A stretch of 64,000 nucleotides of DNA from Curvibacter sp. GWA2_64_110 (GTDB lineage Bacteria; Pseudomonadota; Gammaproteobacteria; Burkholderiales; Burkholderiaceae_C): positions 1 to 64,000 of the forward strand of contig MGPC01000018.1 in NCBI GenBank assembly GCA_001797315.1, given 5' to 3'. Numbering within the stretch: the stretch's first letter is position 1; every line of letters starts with the position of its first letter. Below are positions 43,501 to 51,093 of the stretch, piece by piece. Below the pieces are notes generated by a model that was given only the letters and a program-made list of their open reading frames with translations, searched no databases and was not told the origin of the DNA. The position numbers were made by a program, and so were the translations under genes.

Positions 43501-44725
43501 CTTTGCCGACCCGAACGCGGGCAACGGCAAGGCCGCCACGGCCAGCCTCAGCGGCCTGTCCTTGTCCGGCGCCGACGCCGGCAACTACCAGATTGCGGGC
43601 GTCACCAGCCCCTTGAGCGCCAACATCACCGCCGCAGCCCTGTCCGTCACCGCCAACAACGCAAGCAAGACCTACGACGGCCAGGCCTACAGCGGCGGCA
43701 ACGGCGTGAGCTACTCCGGCTTCGTCAACAACGAGGATGCCAACGCACTTGGCGGCTCGCTCGCCTGGGGCAGCTCCAGCCAGGGCGCCGTCAACGCCGG
43801 CAGCTACACCCTCACCCCCAGCGGCCTGACCTCCTCCAACTACAACATCAGCTACACCAACGGCGCGCTCACCGTCAACCCGGCCACGCTGACCATCACC
43901 ACCAACGCCGCTTCGCGCACCTACGGCTCGGCCAACCCCGCTTTCAGCGGCACGGTCACCGGCTTCGTCGCCGGACAGAACGCCGCCAACGCGCTCGGCG
44001 GCAGTCTGGCCTTCAGCACGTCGGCCACCCAGAGCAGCAACGTCGGCAGCTATGGCCTCACCGGCAACGGTCTGACGGCCAACAACGGCAACTATGTCTT
44101 CGTGCAGGCCACGGGCAATGCCTCGGCCCTGACGATCACGCCCGCAGCCCTGTCCGTCACCGCCAACAACGCCAGCAAGACCTACGACGGCCAGGCCTAC
44201 AGCGGCGGCAACGGCGTGAGCTACTCCGGCTTCGTCAACAACGAGGATGCCAACGCGCTTGGCGGCTCGCTCGCCTGGGGCAGCTCCAGCCAGGGCGCCG
44301 TCAACGCCGGCAGCTACACCCTCACCCCCAGCGGCCTAACCTCCTCCAACTACAACATCAGCTACACCAACGGTGCGCTCACCATCGCCGGCGTGGCAGC
44401 CACACCGGCAGCCGTAGCCGAGGTCAAACCGGAGCCCCAGCAGTACATGCCGAAAGCGGCGCTGGTACCTCAGTTTGCGGATGCCAACATCGACCTGCGT
44501 CCTAGCGCCAAACCGCTGGGCACGCCTAACGGCCTGAATTACGTCTTTGTCGACAACACGCCGGCGTCGATCGCAGACGGCGGCACCAAGCGCCTGACCG
44601 AGGAAGGCATCGGCACAAGCTACCTGCCGCGCAGCACGCTGGGGCCGACGAACGTCTTCGTGCTCAACGGCGGCATCAACACCACCCCCTTCATCAATCT
44701 CCCTCAAAGGAACGGGAACGAGTGA
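40538..44725 (+). CDS. Two-partner secretion exoprotein TpsA with MBG/YDG repeats
   Basis: A 1395-residue secreted protein. The N-terminus is an extended signal peptide (ESPR; MNHSYRVIWNCVLGVWQAVA) with a second hydrophobic segment cut near ALAQS. The TPS secretion domain (residues ~50-200) contains TARLAIDWQSFSIGAGNTVQ, the conserved FLLNPNGILFSPTAQVDVGG motif (typically NPNGI) and beta-helix repeats. About 480 residues of Ser/Thr/Asn-rich beta-helical sequence follow. Then come seven MBG/YDG modules, at about residues 684, 767, 850, 952, 1043, 1125 and 1213 (KVYDGTT, KLYDANT and so on). There is no enzymatic domain; an adhesin or biofilm matrix role is likely. The TpsB partner begins 80 bases downstream. 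Confidence 0.92.
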   Translation: MNHSYRVIWNCVLGVWQAVAETARGQGKSKSVATSLLVLGGLGLTGLSPALAQSVLPTGGNVVAGSGSIAIAGSTMTVTQSTARLAIDWQSFSIGAGNTVQFVQPSTSAVALNRVIGSDVSVIQGALKANGQVFLLNPNGILFSPTAQVDVGGIVASTLAMSNADFLAGNYTFAGTNSNAIINQGNITAVGNQGSGGTVALIAAQITNTGTLTAERGQVLLGAGSKVTLDLGGPVKLKVEQGAIDALIANGGAIRADGGQILLTAQAVGELTSTVINSTGVIEARTLVTGEQGQILLLGGMDKDRIEVGGTLDASAPRGGNGGFIETSAAYVETMPDLRVNAGAAQGKGGAWLIDPYDYTINAAAASTITAALNSDTSVTVTTAVSNTSYGGSAVSGNGDITVASAITKSSGSEATLTLRADRNIVVNSDIGASAGKLNITLSAANAASATTGGVDINANLSANGGNILIGGGTGTSTNGIGYALNLDASNAAVVVQQNRSITSSGGDITINGRSLLSAGGSYSSVKGGVYVKSGVTILSGDGDLFITGESSNGLKNFGFGVEANSNTLTRIGTGSGTGRIVLNGVNTGGDDGALGLINNGSYDRLHFVAPSVAHLVIKVNGNTKAVTYTYSPPNSGCGAIYPNCGYLQVPGANNSYLYAAYDVVNMATLPLYVSISAGGGKVYDANTDATGISLSSLGGPVGFNVSSLGSVSFSTPSKNAATYFKLNSSGLNPTTYTSGGSSYAVSYYLDGSYTITPKALTPAAANKVYDGTTAAALTASGLLTGDVVNFNYATGGFSDKDVGNGKTVTATGVSLSGADAGNYSLGSTTVNATANITPKEIAVGGLTASNKLYDANTSATIAGTPVFNYAAPGAGTSSDQKAYTGDSLTLNVGTVSASFANKNVGNGKAVSVSGYSLSGADAGNYTLVQPSGLTANITPAQLTINGLSANNKVYDGNTNATLSGTASLAGLIGSDTVNLSGSAASGTFADPNAGNGKAATASLSGLSLSGADAGNYQIAGVTSPLSANITAAALSVTANNASKTYDGQAYSGGNGVSYSGFVNNEDANALGGSLAWGSSSQGAVNAGSYTLTPSGLTSSNYNISYTNGALTVNPATLTITTNAASRTYGSANPAFSGTVTGFVAGQNAANALGGSLAFSTSATQSSNVGSYGLTGNGLTANNGNYVFVQATGNASALTITPAALSVTANNASKTYDGQAYSGGNGVSYSGFVNNEDANALGGSLAWGSSSQGAVNAGSYTLTPSGLTSSNYNISYTNGALTIAGVAATPAAVAEVKPEPQQYMPKAALVPQFADANIDLRPSAKPLGTPNGLNYVFVDNTPASIADGGTKRLTEEGIGTSYLPRSTLGPTNVFVLNGGINTTPFINLPQRNGNE
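43634..43873 (+). repeat. Long direct repeat in the TpsA gene, copy 1
   Basis: A 240-base block encoding the KTYDGQAYSGGNGVSYSGFV module and neighbours. It is repeated 510 bases (170 codons) further on, with only a few synonymous base changes. The protein sequence is identical over this stretch. This points to a recent duplication or gene conversion between MBG modules. Confidence 0.9.
44144..44383 (+). repeat. Long direct repeat in the TpsA gene, copy 2
   Basis: Second copy of the 240-base block, separated from the first by one different MBG module (RTYGSANPAFSGTV). Homologous recombination between the copies would remove or add exactly 170 codons without breaking the frame. Confidence 0.9.
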
Positions 44726-44805
44726 CCGGCAGGCCCCGCCTCGTCTGCGAAGGCTTCCAATGCCCCGCATGAACCCAGGTCAGGCCCGTCACCCCTGAAG
44801 ACCCG

Positions 44806-46455
44806 ATGAAAAAGACACTCCTATACACATCACTGGCCCTGGCCTATGTCGGCGGTCCGGTGCAGGCGCAGATCGCACCCGACGCGGGCCAGACGCTGCA
44901 ACAACTGGCGACGCCGCCGCAGCAGCCAACCCCAAGCCAACCCTTGCTGATCGAGACTCCACGCGGCGCGGTCGACGTGCCTCCCGGTGGCCCCAAGGTC
45001 AGACTCAAGGGTGTGACGTTCTCCGGCAACTCCGTCTTCGACGCAGCCGAACTGACGGCGATCATCTCGGACGCCCTGAACCAGGACTTCGACCTTGCCG
45101 GACTGTGGACGCAAGCCGAGCGCATCGCCGCCTTCTATCGCGCACGCGGCTATCCCTTCGTGCGGGTGTTCGTGCCGGCCCAGGCTTTTGCTGACGGACA
45201 GCTTCGCATCGATATCCTGGAAGGCCGGTACGGCCGGGTTCTGCCCGCCGGAGATGCCTTTCCCGCCGACGCGCCGCTGCCCTTCCTGGCCGCGCTTGAG
45301 CCTGGTTCGCTGATCGAGAGCCAGCGCCTGGAGCGCACCATGCTGCTCCTTGAAGACTTGCCGGGTGTGAAGATCCGGCCCACCATCGAGCCGGGACGCG
45401 AGGTGGGTAGCGGCGACCTCACGGTGGACGTGCAGCGGGAGTCCTATTACGACGGTGAAGTCGGCCTCGACAACGCCGGCAATCGCTACACCGGCGATCT
45501 GCGTGCACGCGCCACACTGCACGTCAACAGCCCCTGGCGCTTCGGTGACCACCTCTCCATCAACGGCCTTACCACCGATGCCGGCATGTGGCTGGGTTCA
45601 CTGGACTATGAACTTCCTCTGGGCGGTTCGGGCCTGCGCGGGCAGTTCGGCTATGCCCAGACCCGTTATGCCCTGGGCAAGGAATTCAGCTACCTTGACG
45701 CCACGGGCTCGGCACGGATCTGGACCGCCAAGGCCAGCTACCCGCTGTACCGGTCGCAACCCTCCAACCTGACGGTCTCATTGGCGTACCAGCAGAAATT
45801 CCTGGAAGACCGCTACGGCAATACCGGTTCGCTCGAAAGCAAGTCCAGCCAGACGCTGCCGCTGTCGCTGCGCTTCGACCACCGCGACGGCATGGGCGGC
45901 GGCGGCATCAGCTACGGCGCCCTCACCTGGACCGTGGGCAAGCTCTACCTGGACGGTGGTCTAGCCTCACAGGACGCCACCACGGCCCGCAAGGACGGTG
46001 GCTTCAGCAAGCTCAACCTGGACATTTCGCGCATCCAGAAGCTGCCCGGTGCCTTCACACTGTATGGCCGCTACTCCAGCCAATGGACCAACAAGAACCT
46101 GGATTCTTCGGAGCGCATGGGACTGGGCGGCGTCTACGGCGTGCGGGCCTACCCGATGGGCGAAGCGTCAGGCGACACCGGCTGGATGACGCAAGTCGAG
46201 TTGCGCTACGCCATGGGCCAGGTCGCACCCTATGTCTTCTACGATGCCGGCCAGATCAACACCAATGCCCAGCCGTGGGATGCCAATTCAAGCGCCAGCC
46301 GCTTTCTCTCCGGCCACGGTCTGGGTGTGCGCGTCGATTACCGAGGCTGGAATCTGGACCTCTCGCTGGCATGGCGCCTGCAAGGTGGCGAAGCGACGTC
46401 GGACACCCGCCAGCAACAGCCACGCGTCTGGCTCATGGGCGCGTACCGCTTCTAG
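44806..46455 (+). CDS. Two-partner secretion outer-membrane transporter TpsB (FhaC/ShlB/HecB type)
   Basis: A 549-residue outer-membrane protein of the Omp85 superfamily that exports its TpsA partner. Signal peptide MKKTLLYTSLALAYVGGPVQ|AQ. POTRA domain 1 begins near residue 60 (VRLKGVTFSGNSVFDAAELT), and POTRA 2 follows (ARGYPFVRVFVPAQAFADGQ then LRIDILEGRYG). The C-terminal ~350 residues form the 16-stranded barrel, ending with aromatic YRF. The motif LGLGGVYGVRAYP-like (GLGGVYGVRAYPMGEASGD) is the conserved barrel-interior RAY/VRGY-type segment. Its stop is nine bases from the convergent PII-like gene's stop. Confidence 0.92.
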   Translation: MKKTLLYTSLALAYVGGPVQAQIAPDAGQTLQQLATPPQQPTPSQPLLIETPRGAVDVPPGGPKVRLKGVTFSGNSVFDAAELTAIISDALNQDFDLAGLWTQAERIAAFYRARGYPFVRVFVPAQAFADGQLRIDILEGRYGRVLPAGDAFPADAPLPFLAALEPGSLIESQRLERTMLLLEDLPGVKIRPTIEPGREVGSGDLTVDVQRESYYDGEVGLDNAGNRYTGDLRARATLHVNSPWRFGDHLSINGLTTDAGMWLGSLDYELPLGGSGLRGQFGYAQTRYALGKEFSYLDATGSARIWTAKASYPLYRSQPSNLTVSLAYQQKFLEDRYGNTGSLESKSSQTLPLSLRFDHRDGMGGGGISYGALTWTVGKLYLDGGLASQDATTARKDGGFSKLNLDISRIQKLPGAFTLYGRYSSQWTNKNLDSSERMGLGGVYGVRAYPMGEASGDTGWMTQVELRYAMGQVAPYVFYDAGQINTNAQPWDANSSASRFLSGHGLGVRVDYRGWNLDLSLAWRLQGGEATSDTRQQQPRVWLMGAYRF

Positions 46456-46464
46456 GCGACCTTC

Positions 46465-46812
46465 CTACTCCTCAGCCAGCATGTCCGAGCCGTTGCGGAT
46501 GCGGTGCATGCTGGCAATCGGCACCGTCCAGACAATGCCGTCGCCGATCTGACCTGTGCTGCAGATCATGATGATGGTGTTGCGGATCTCCTCCACCATG
46601 GCATCGTTGGCCAGCACGGTCACCATGACCTTGGGCGTGTAGTCGGTCAGCTCTTCCTTCACCGTGCGTTTGCCGACTGCCGCTGGCGCGGTGAAGCCTT
46701 CGGCCTTGGTCAGCGTGAGGCCCGGGAAGTTGGGAATGCCCCGTAGCGCCTCGCGCAGCAGCGGCAGGCGGTTGGGGCGGACGATGGCGCGGATTTCCTT
46801 CATTTCTTTCAT
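46465..46812 (-). CDS. PII-like signalling protein in a metal-efflux operon
   Basis: A 115-residue protein of the GlnB-like superfamily. The opening MKEIRAIVRPNRLPLLREAL and the last strand GDGIVWTVPI (compare GDGKIFVVPV in GlnB) are clear. The T-loop region (VGKRTVKEELTDYTPKVMVT) lacks the canonical uridylylation-type sequence. It is the last gene of the CusABC-like operon, 11 bases after the pump gene, with GAGGA before the ATG. A described group of PII-like proteins (called PII-NG in the literature, as I remember) is encoded with metal RND pumps, so this is probably a sensor or regulator of efflux activity, not of nitrogen. Its ligand is unknown. Confidence 0.85.
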   Translation of the reverse strand: MKEMKEIRAIVRPNRLPLLREALRGIPNFPGLTLTKAEGFTAPAAVGKRTVKEELTDYTPKVMVTVLANDAMVEEIRNTIIMICSTGQIGDGIVWTVPIASMHRIRNGSDMLAEE

Positions 46813-46823
46813 GTCTGTCGTCC

Positions 46824-49800
46824 TCAGGCGTCAAGGTTGTGGTCGTCAAACCAGCGGTACAGCGCCGGCAGCACCACCAGCGTCAGCAATGTCGATGAAA
46901 TCAGGCCGCCGATCACCACCACCGCCAGTGGTTTCTGCACTTCGGAGCCCGGCCCGGTGGCGAACAGGAAGGGTACCAGCCCCAGCAGGGCCACGGTGGC
47001 GGTCATCATGACCGGACGGAACCGTTGCACACAACCTTCGCGAACGGCCTTGAGTACGTCCAGGCCGTCATCACGCAGACGGCGGATGGAGGTCACCAGC
47101 ACCACGCCGTTGAGCACGGCAATGCCCCACAGGGCAATGAAGCCCACCGAGGCCGGCACGCTCAGGTACTCGCCGGTGACAGCCAGTCCGATCACACCGC
47201 CGATGGACGCGAAAGGCAGCACCAGGATGATCAGGGTCGCCAGCTTGATCGACTTGAACAGCATGAACAGCAGGAAGAAGATGGCGGCAATCGTGATCGG
47301 CACGATCACAGCCAGCGTGCTCATGGCACGCTCCATGTTTTCGAACTGGCCGCCGAAGACAAAGTAAAAGCCCTCGGGCAGCTGGATCTCGGCCGCGATG
47401 CGGCGTTCCACCTCCTCCACAAAGCCACCCAGGTCACGTCCCTCGACGTTGGCGCCCACCACCACCCGGCGCTTGGCGCTCTCGCGGCTGATCTGGGCCG
47501 GGCCGTCTCGGAGTTCGATGGTAGCCACCGAGTACAAGGGCACCAGGGCGCCATCGGGGGCCCGCAGCAGGGTATTGCGGATGTTCTCCACCGAGTTGCG
47601 CGCCCCTTCGGGGAAGCGCACCGCGATACCGAAGCGGCGCTCGCCCTCGTACAGCTTGCTGACTTCCTTGCCGCCGATGGCAGTCTCGATCAGGTTGTGC
47701 ACTTCGGCCACGTTGATGCCATGACGCGCAATGGCCTTGCGGTCGATGTCGATGGTCAGTGCCTGCTGGCCCGACAAGCGTTCGATGCGGATGTCACGCG
47801 CGCCCTCCACACTGCGCAGCAGCCGGGCCACCTGTTCCGAGACACGGCGCAGATCGGCCAGGTCGTCACCGAAGATCTTGACCGCCAGCTGCGAGCGCAC
47901 GCCGGTGACCATCTCGTCCACACGCTCGGAAATGGGCTGAGACAGCACGATCTGCACCCCGGGAATGGTGGACAGACGTTTGCGGATGTCCTCGTCGATT
48001 TCGTCCTGCGTACGGTTCGACTTCGGGTCGAGCAGGACGATGGGATCGGACTCGTTGGGTCCGGCCGGATCGGCCGGCGACTCGCCGCGCCCGAGCTTGG
48101 ACACCACCATGCGCACACCGGGCACTTCGGCGATCGACCTCATGGCCCCCATCTCCAGGCGGATCGACTCGTCCAGAGAAATGCTGGGCACCCGGTTGAT
48201 CTGCGGCGTGAGCGCACCCTCCTTCATGGTCGGCATGAAGGACTTGCCGAGGAACGGGAATAGCACCAGCGAACCCAGCAGCAGGCCCACCGCCACGGCC
48301 AGCGTGGCGCGCTGGCGTGACAAGGCACGATCCAGCAGCTTCAGATAGGCGTTCTTGAGAACGGCAATGAAACGCGTGTCGTGATCGGCCCCGCCCTTGA
48401 GGATGTAGGAACACAGCACCGGCGACAGAAACAGCGAGACCAGCAGCGATGCCCCCAGGGCAATGACGATGGTGAGCGCCAGCGGCGCAAACATCTTGCC
48501 TTCGATGCCTTGCAGCGTCATGAGCGGAAGGAACACCAGCATGATGATGACAATGCCGAAAACGGTGGGGGTGGCGACCTCCTGCGTAGCGTCCAGGATC
48601 ACGCGCACGCGCGAAGCGCCGGCCGGGGCCAGCCCCAGCCGGTGAAACACGTTTTCCACCACCACCACGGTGGCGTCCACCATCAGGCCGATGGCGATCG
48701 CCAGACCGCCGAGCGACATCAGATTGGCTGAAATGCCGTAGCGGTTCATCATGATGAAGGTAGCGAGCGGTGCGATGATCAGCGTGGCCACCACGATCAG
48801 ACTGGAACGCACGTCGCCCAGGAACAGGAACAGGATCACCACCACCAGGAAAATGCCTTCGATCAACACCTTGCCGACCGTCCACAAGGCGGAATCCACC
48901 AGCTCGGTGCGGTCGTAATAAGGCACGATCTGCAGACCGCCCGGCAGCATGCCCTTGCGGTTGATCTCGTCGACACGCTGCTTGACACGCGAGACGATCT
49001 GCTTGGCGTTGCCGCCGCGCATCATGAGCACGATGCCCGACACCGACTCGGTGTAGCCCCCCTTGATGATGGCGCCCTGGCGCACCTCGTGGCCCAGCGT
49101 CACCTCCGCCAGGTCGCGCACATACAGCGGCACCCCGTTCTGCTCCCGCACCACGATGTTGGCAATGTCGTCCAGCGTCCGGATCAGACCGACACCACGA
49201 ATCAGGTATTGTTCGGCGCGCTGCGGCAGGATGCCACCACTGGCATTGGCATTGTTGTTGGCAATCGCCTCGTAGACCTGGCCAATGGAGACGTTGTGGT
49301 GCAGCAACCGGTCGGGTTTGGCCAGCACCTGGTACTGGCGCACGTAACCGCCCTGGGAGTTGATTTCAGCCACCCCGGGAATGGAGCGCAGCAGCGGCCG
49401 CACCACCCAGTCCTGCACGATGCGGCGCTCGGCCAGTTCGGCCGGCGTCAGCGCGCGCTGGCCGTCATCGGGGTGATCCAGCGTGTACTGGTAGACCTCC
49501 CCCAGACCGGTGGACACCGGCCCCAGCACCGGGGTGATGCCGGGCGGCATGTTGGGGCCGATTTCCATCAGGCGTTCCATCACCAGCTGGCGGGCAAAGT
49601 AGACGTCCGTCTTGTCGGTGAACACCAGCGTGATGATGGACAGACCGCTCTTGTTCAGCGAGCGCATCTCCACAATGCCAGGCAGGCCGGTCATGGCGAT
49701 CTCCAGCGGCACCGTGACGAAGCGCTCGATTTCTTCCGGCGAGCGACCGGTGGCCTCGGTCGCAATCTGGACCTGGACGTTGGTGACGTCGGGAAAGGCA

Positions 49801-49910
49801 TCCACCGACAGGCGAGTGGCTTCGCGCAAGCCGAAGGCACACAACACCAGCGCCAGCACCACCACCACCAGGCGCTGGGTGAGTGCGCCGCGGATCAGGG
49901 AGGTCAGCAT
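46824..49910 (-). CDS. Heavy-metal efflux RND pump (CusA/CzcA family)
   Basis: A 1028-residue inner-membrane antiporter with twelve hydrophobic segments and two large periplasmic loops, the HME-RND layout. The fourth helix region reads NLMSLGGLAIAIGLMVDATV VVVEN-like. It lacks the DFG...DGA signature of zinc/cobalt/cadmium pumps and is nearer to CusA-type helices. That favours monovalent copper/silver or an unassigned metal, but this is not proof. Other family features are the opening TSLIRGALTQRLVVVVLALV and RLSVDAFPDVTNVQVQIATE. It lies four bases after the adaptor gene. With adaptor and outer-membrane factor it forms a three-part pump spanning the envelope. Confidence 0.93.
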   Translation of the reverse strand: MLTSLIRGALTQRLVVVVLALVLCAFGLREATRLSVDAFPDVTNVQVQIATEATGRSPEEIERFVTVPLEIAMTGLPGIVEMRSLNKSGLSIITLVFTDKTDVYFARQLVMERLMEIGPNMPPGITPVLGPVSTGLGEVYQYTLDHPDDGQRALTPAELAERRIVQDWVVRPLLRSIPGVAEINSQGGYVRQYQVLAKPDRLLHHNVSIGQVYEAIANNNANASGGILPQRAEQYLIRGVGLIRTLDDIANIVVREQNGVPLYVRDLAEVTLGHEVRQGAIIKGGYTESVSGIVLMMRGGNAKQIVSRVKQRVDEINRKGMLPGGLQIVPYYDRTELVDSALWTVGKVLIEGIFLVVVILFLFLGDVRSSLIVVATLIIAPLATFIMMNRYGISANLMSLGGLAIAIGLMVDATVVVVENVFHRLGLAPAGASRVRVILDATQEVATPTVFGIVIIMLVFLPLMTLQGIEGKMFAPLALTIVIALGASLLVSLFLSPVLCSYILKGGADHDTRFIAVLKNAYLKLLDRALSRQRATLAVAVGLLLGSLVLFPFLGKSFMPTMKEGALTPQINRVPSISLDESIRLEMGAMRSIAEVPGVRMVVSKLGRGESPADPAGPNESDPIVLLDPKSNRTQDEIDEDIRKRLSTIPGVQIVLSQPISERVDEMVTGVRSQLAVKIFGDDLADLRRVSEQVARLLRSVEGARDIRIERLSGQQALTIDIDRKAIARHGINVAEVHNLIETAIGGKEVSKLYEGERRFGIAVRFPEGARNSVENIRNTLLRAPDGALVPLYSVATIELRDGPAQISRESAKRRVVVGANVEGRDLGGFVEEVERRIAAEIQLPEGFYFVFGGQFENMERAMSTLAVIVPITIAAIFFLLFMLFKSIKLATLIILVLPFASIGGVIGLAVTGEYLSVPASVGFIALWGIAVLNGVVLVTSIRRLRDDGLDVLKAVREGCVQRFRPVMMTATVALLGLVPFLFATGPGSEVQKPLAVVVIGGLISSTLLTLVVLPALYRWFDDHNLDA

Positions 49911-49914
49911 GGCG

Positions 49915-51075
49915 TCACTCCAGTTCGGCGCGCTTGCGCTCGTTGTTCAGATGGAAAGAGCCCTCCACCACCAGGGGGGCGCCCTCGACCGGCCCCTTGA
50001 GCAGCGGACGCTGGCCCCGCGAGACAGGTCCCAGCTCGACCGACGTCAAACGGAACTGCCCAGGACTCAGCTGCACAAACACGTGATCACGGTCGTTTTC
50101 ACGCACCACAGCGCCTTCCGGCACCGCCAGTTGCTGCGAGGTCTGGCCCGTGATGCGCAGTGTGGCCAGCATCAGGGGTTTGAGTTCACGGTTGGCGTTG
50201 TCCACCTGGGTCCGCACCGTGACAGTCCGCGTGTCGGGGTGAATGGTGTCGCTCACAAACACCACCTTGCCCTTGAACTTGCGCTGCGCCAGGGCCGGCA
50301 CCTCCACTTCGACTTGCTGCCCCACCTGAACCGAACCGGCCGCCTGTTCGGGCAAGGCGCCGACCACCCAGACGTTGGAGAGGTCCGCGATGGTGAACAA
50401 GGGGTCTCCCGGCTGAGCCACCTGCCCTTGACTCACTTTGCGCTCGATCACCACACCGGCACGGGTGGCATTGATGCCCGCGAACGAGGCCAGTTGCCCG
50501 CTATCGCGCAGGCGCTCAATCATCGGTTCTGCCAGCCCCAGCAGGCGCAACTGATCAGCCGCCGCGCGCAATTCGGCACGTGCAATCGACAATTCCGCTT
50601 CACGCCGCTGCAACTCGGCCGAGCCGATCACGTCGGCCTGGATCAACTGACGCGCCCGCTCCACGGCCCGCTCGGCCAGAGAGGTCGCGGAATTGGCACG
50701 CAGGAAAGACAGCTGGGCATTGGTGAGTTCGGGGCTGGTCACACGCGCCAGTACCTGGCCGGCCTGCACGCGGGTGCCCACCTCGGCCAGCACATCGGTG
50801 ACGCGCCCCGTCACCGAGGCGCCGATGCGGGTCACCAACAGGTCGTTGGCCTCAATGCGGCCAGTAATCTCCTGCACGGTGTCCAAGGTCTGCACTGCCA
50901 AGGACTCGACCTTGAAATTGCGTGCCATCTCGGCGTTCACCGTCACCAGATTGGGGTCCGGCCTGGCAGCCGGCGCTGCCGGCTGGCTTGAATTGGGGCC
51001 GCAACCACCCAGCACGGCAACGGCCAGCAGTGCCACGGCCAGGGCGGCAGGACGGAATGTCAGGTTCTTCTTCAT
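49915..51075 (-). CDS. Periplasmic adaptor (membrane fusion protein) of the metal RND pump
   Basis: A 386-residue CusB/CzcB-type adaptor. A lipoprotein signal (AVALLAVAVLGG|CGPN, lipobox LGGC) anchors it to the inner membrane. The lipoyl domain halves (ASVTGRVTDVLAEVGTRVQA and the INATRAGVVIERKVSQGQVA segment), a helical hairpin, beta-barrel (QVEVEVPALAQRKFKGKVVF) and membrane-proximal domain appear in the normal order. No N-terminal metal-binding extension like that of CusB (Met-rich) is visible. It is second of the pump genes in the operon, 18 bases after the outer-membrane factor. Confidence 0.9.
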   Translation of the reverse strand: MKKNLTFRPAALAVALLAVAVLGGCGPNSSQPAAPAARPDPNLVTVNAEMARNFKVESLAVQTLDTVQEITGRIEANDLLVTRIGASVTGRVTDVLAEVGTRVQAGQVLARVTSPELTNAQLSFLRANSATSLAERAVERARQLIQADVIGSAELQRREAELSIARAELRAAADQLRLLGLAEPMIERLRDSGQLASFAGINATRAGVVIERKVSQGQVAQPGDPLFTIADLSNVWVVGALPEQAAGSVQVGQQVEVEVPALAQRKFKGKVVFVSDTIHPDTRTVTVRTQVDNANRELKPLMLATLRITGQTSQQLAVPEGAVVRENDRDHVFVQLSPGQFRLTSVELGPVSRGQRPLLKGPVEGAPLVVEGSFHLNNERKRAELE

Positions 51076-51093
51076 GAAAGCACTCGTTCAAAT

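Noticed and set aside
43634-44383. CRISPR-like repeats
   Set aside because: The repeats are long, coding and few. No short regularly spaced direct repeats or cas genes exist in the window.
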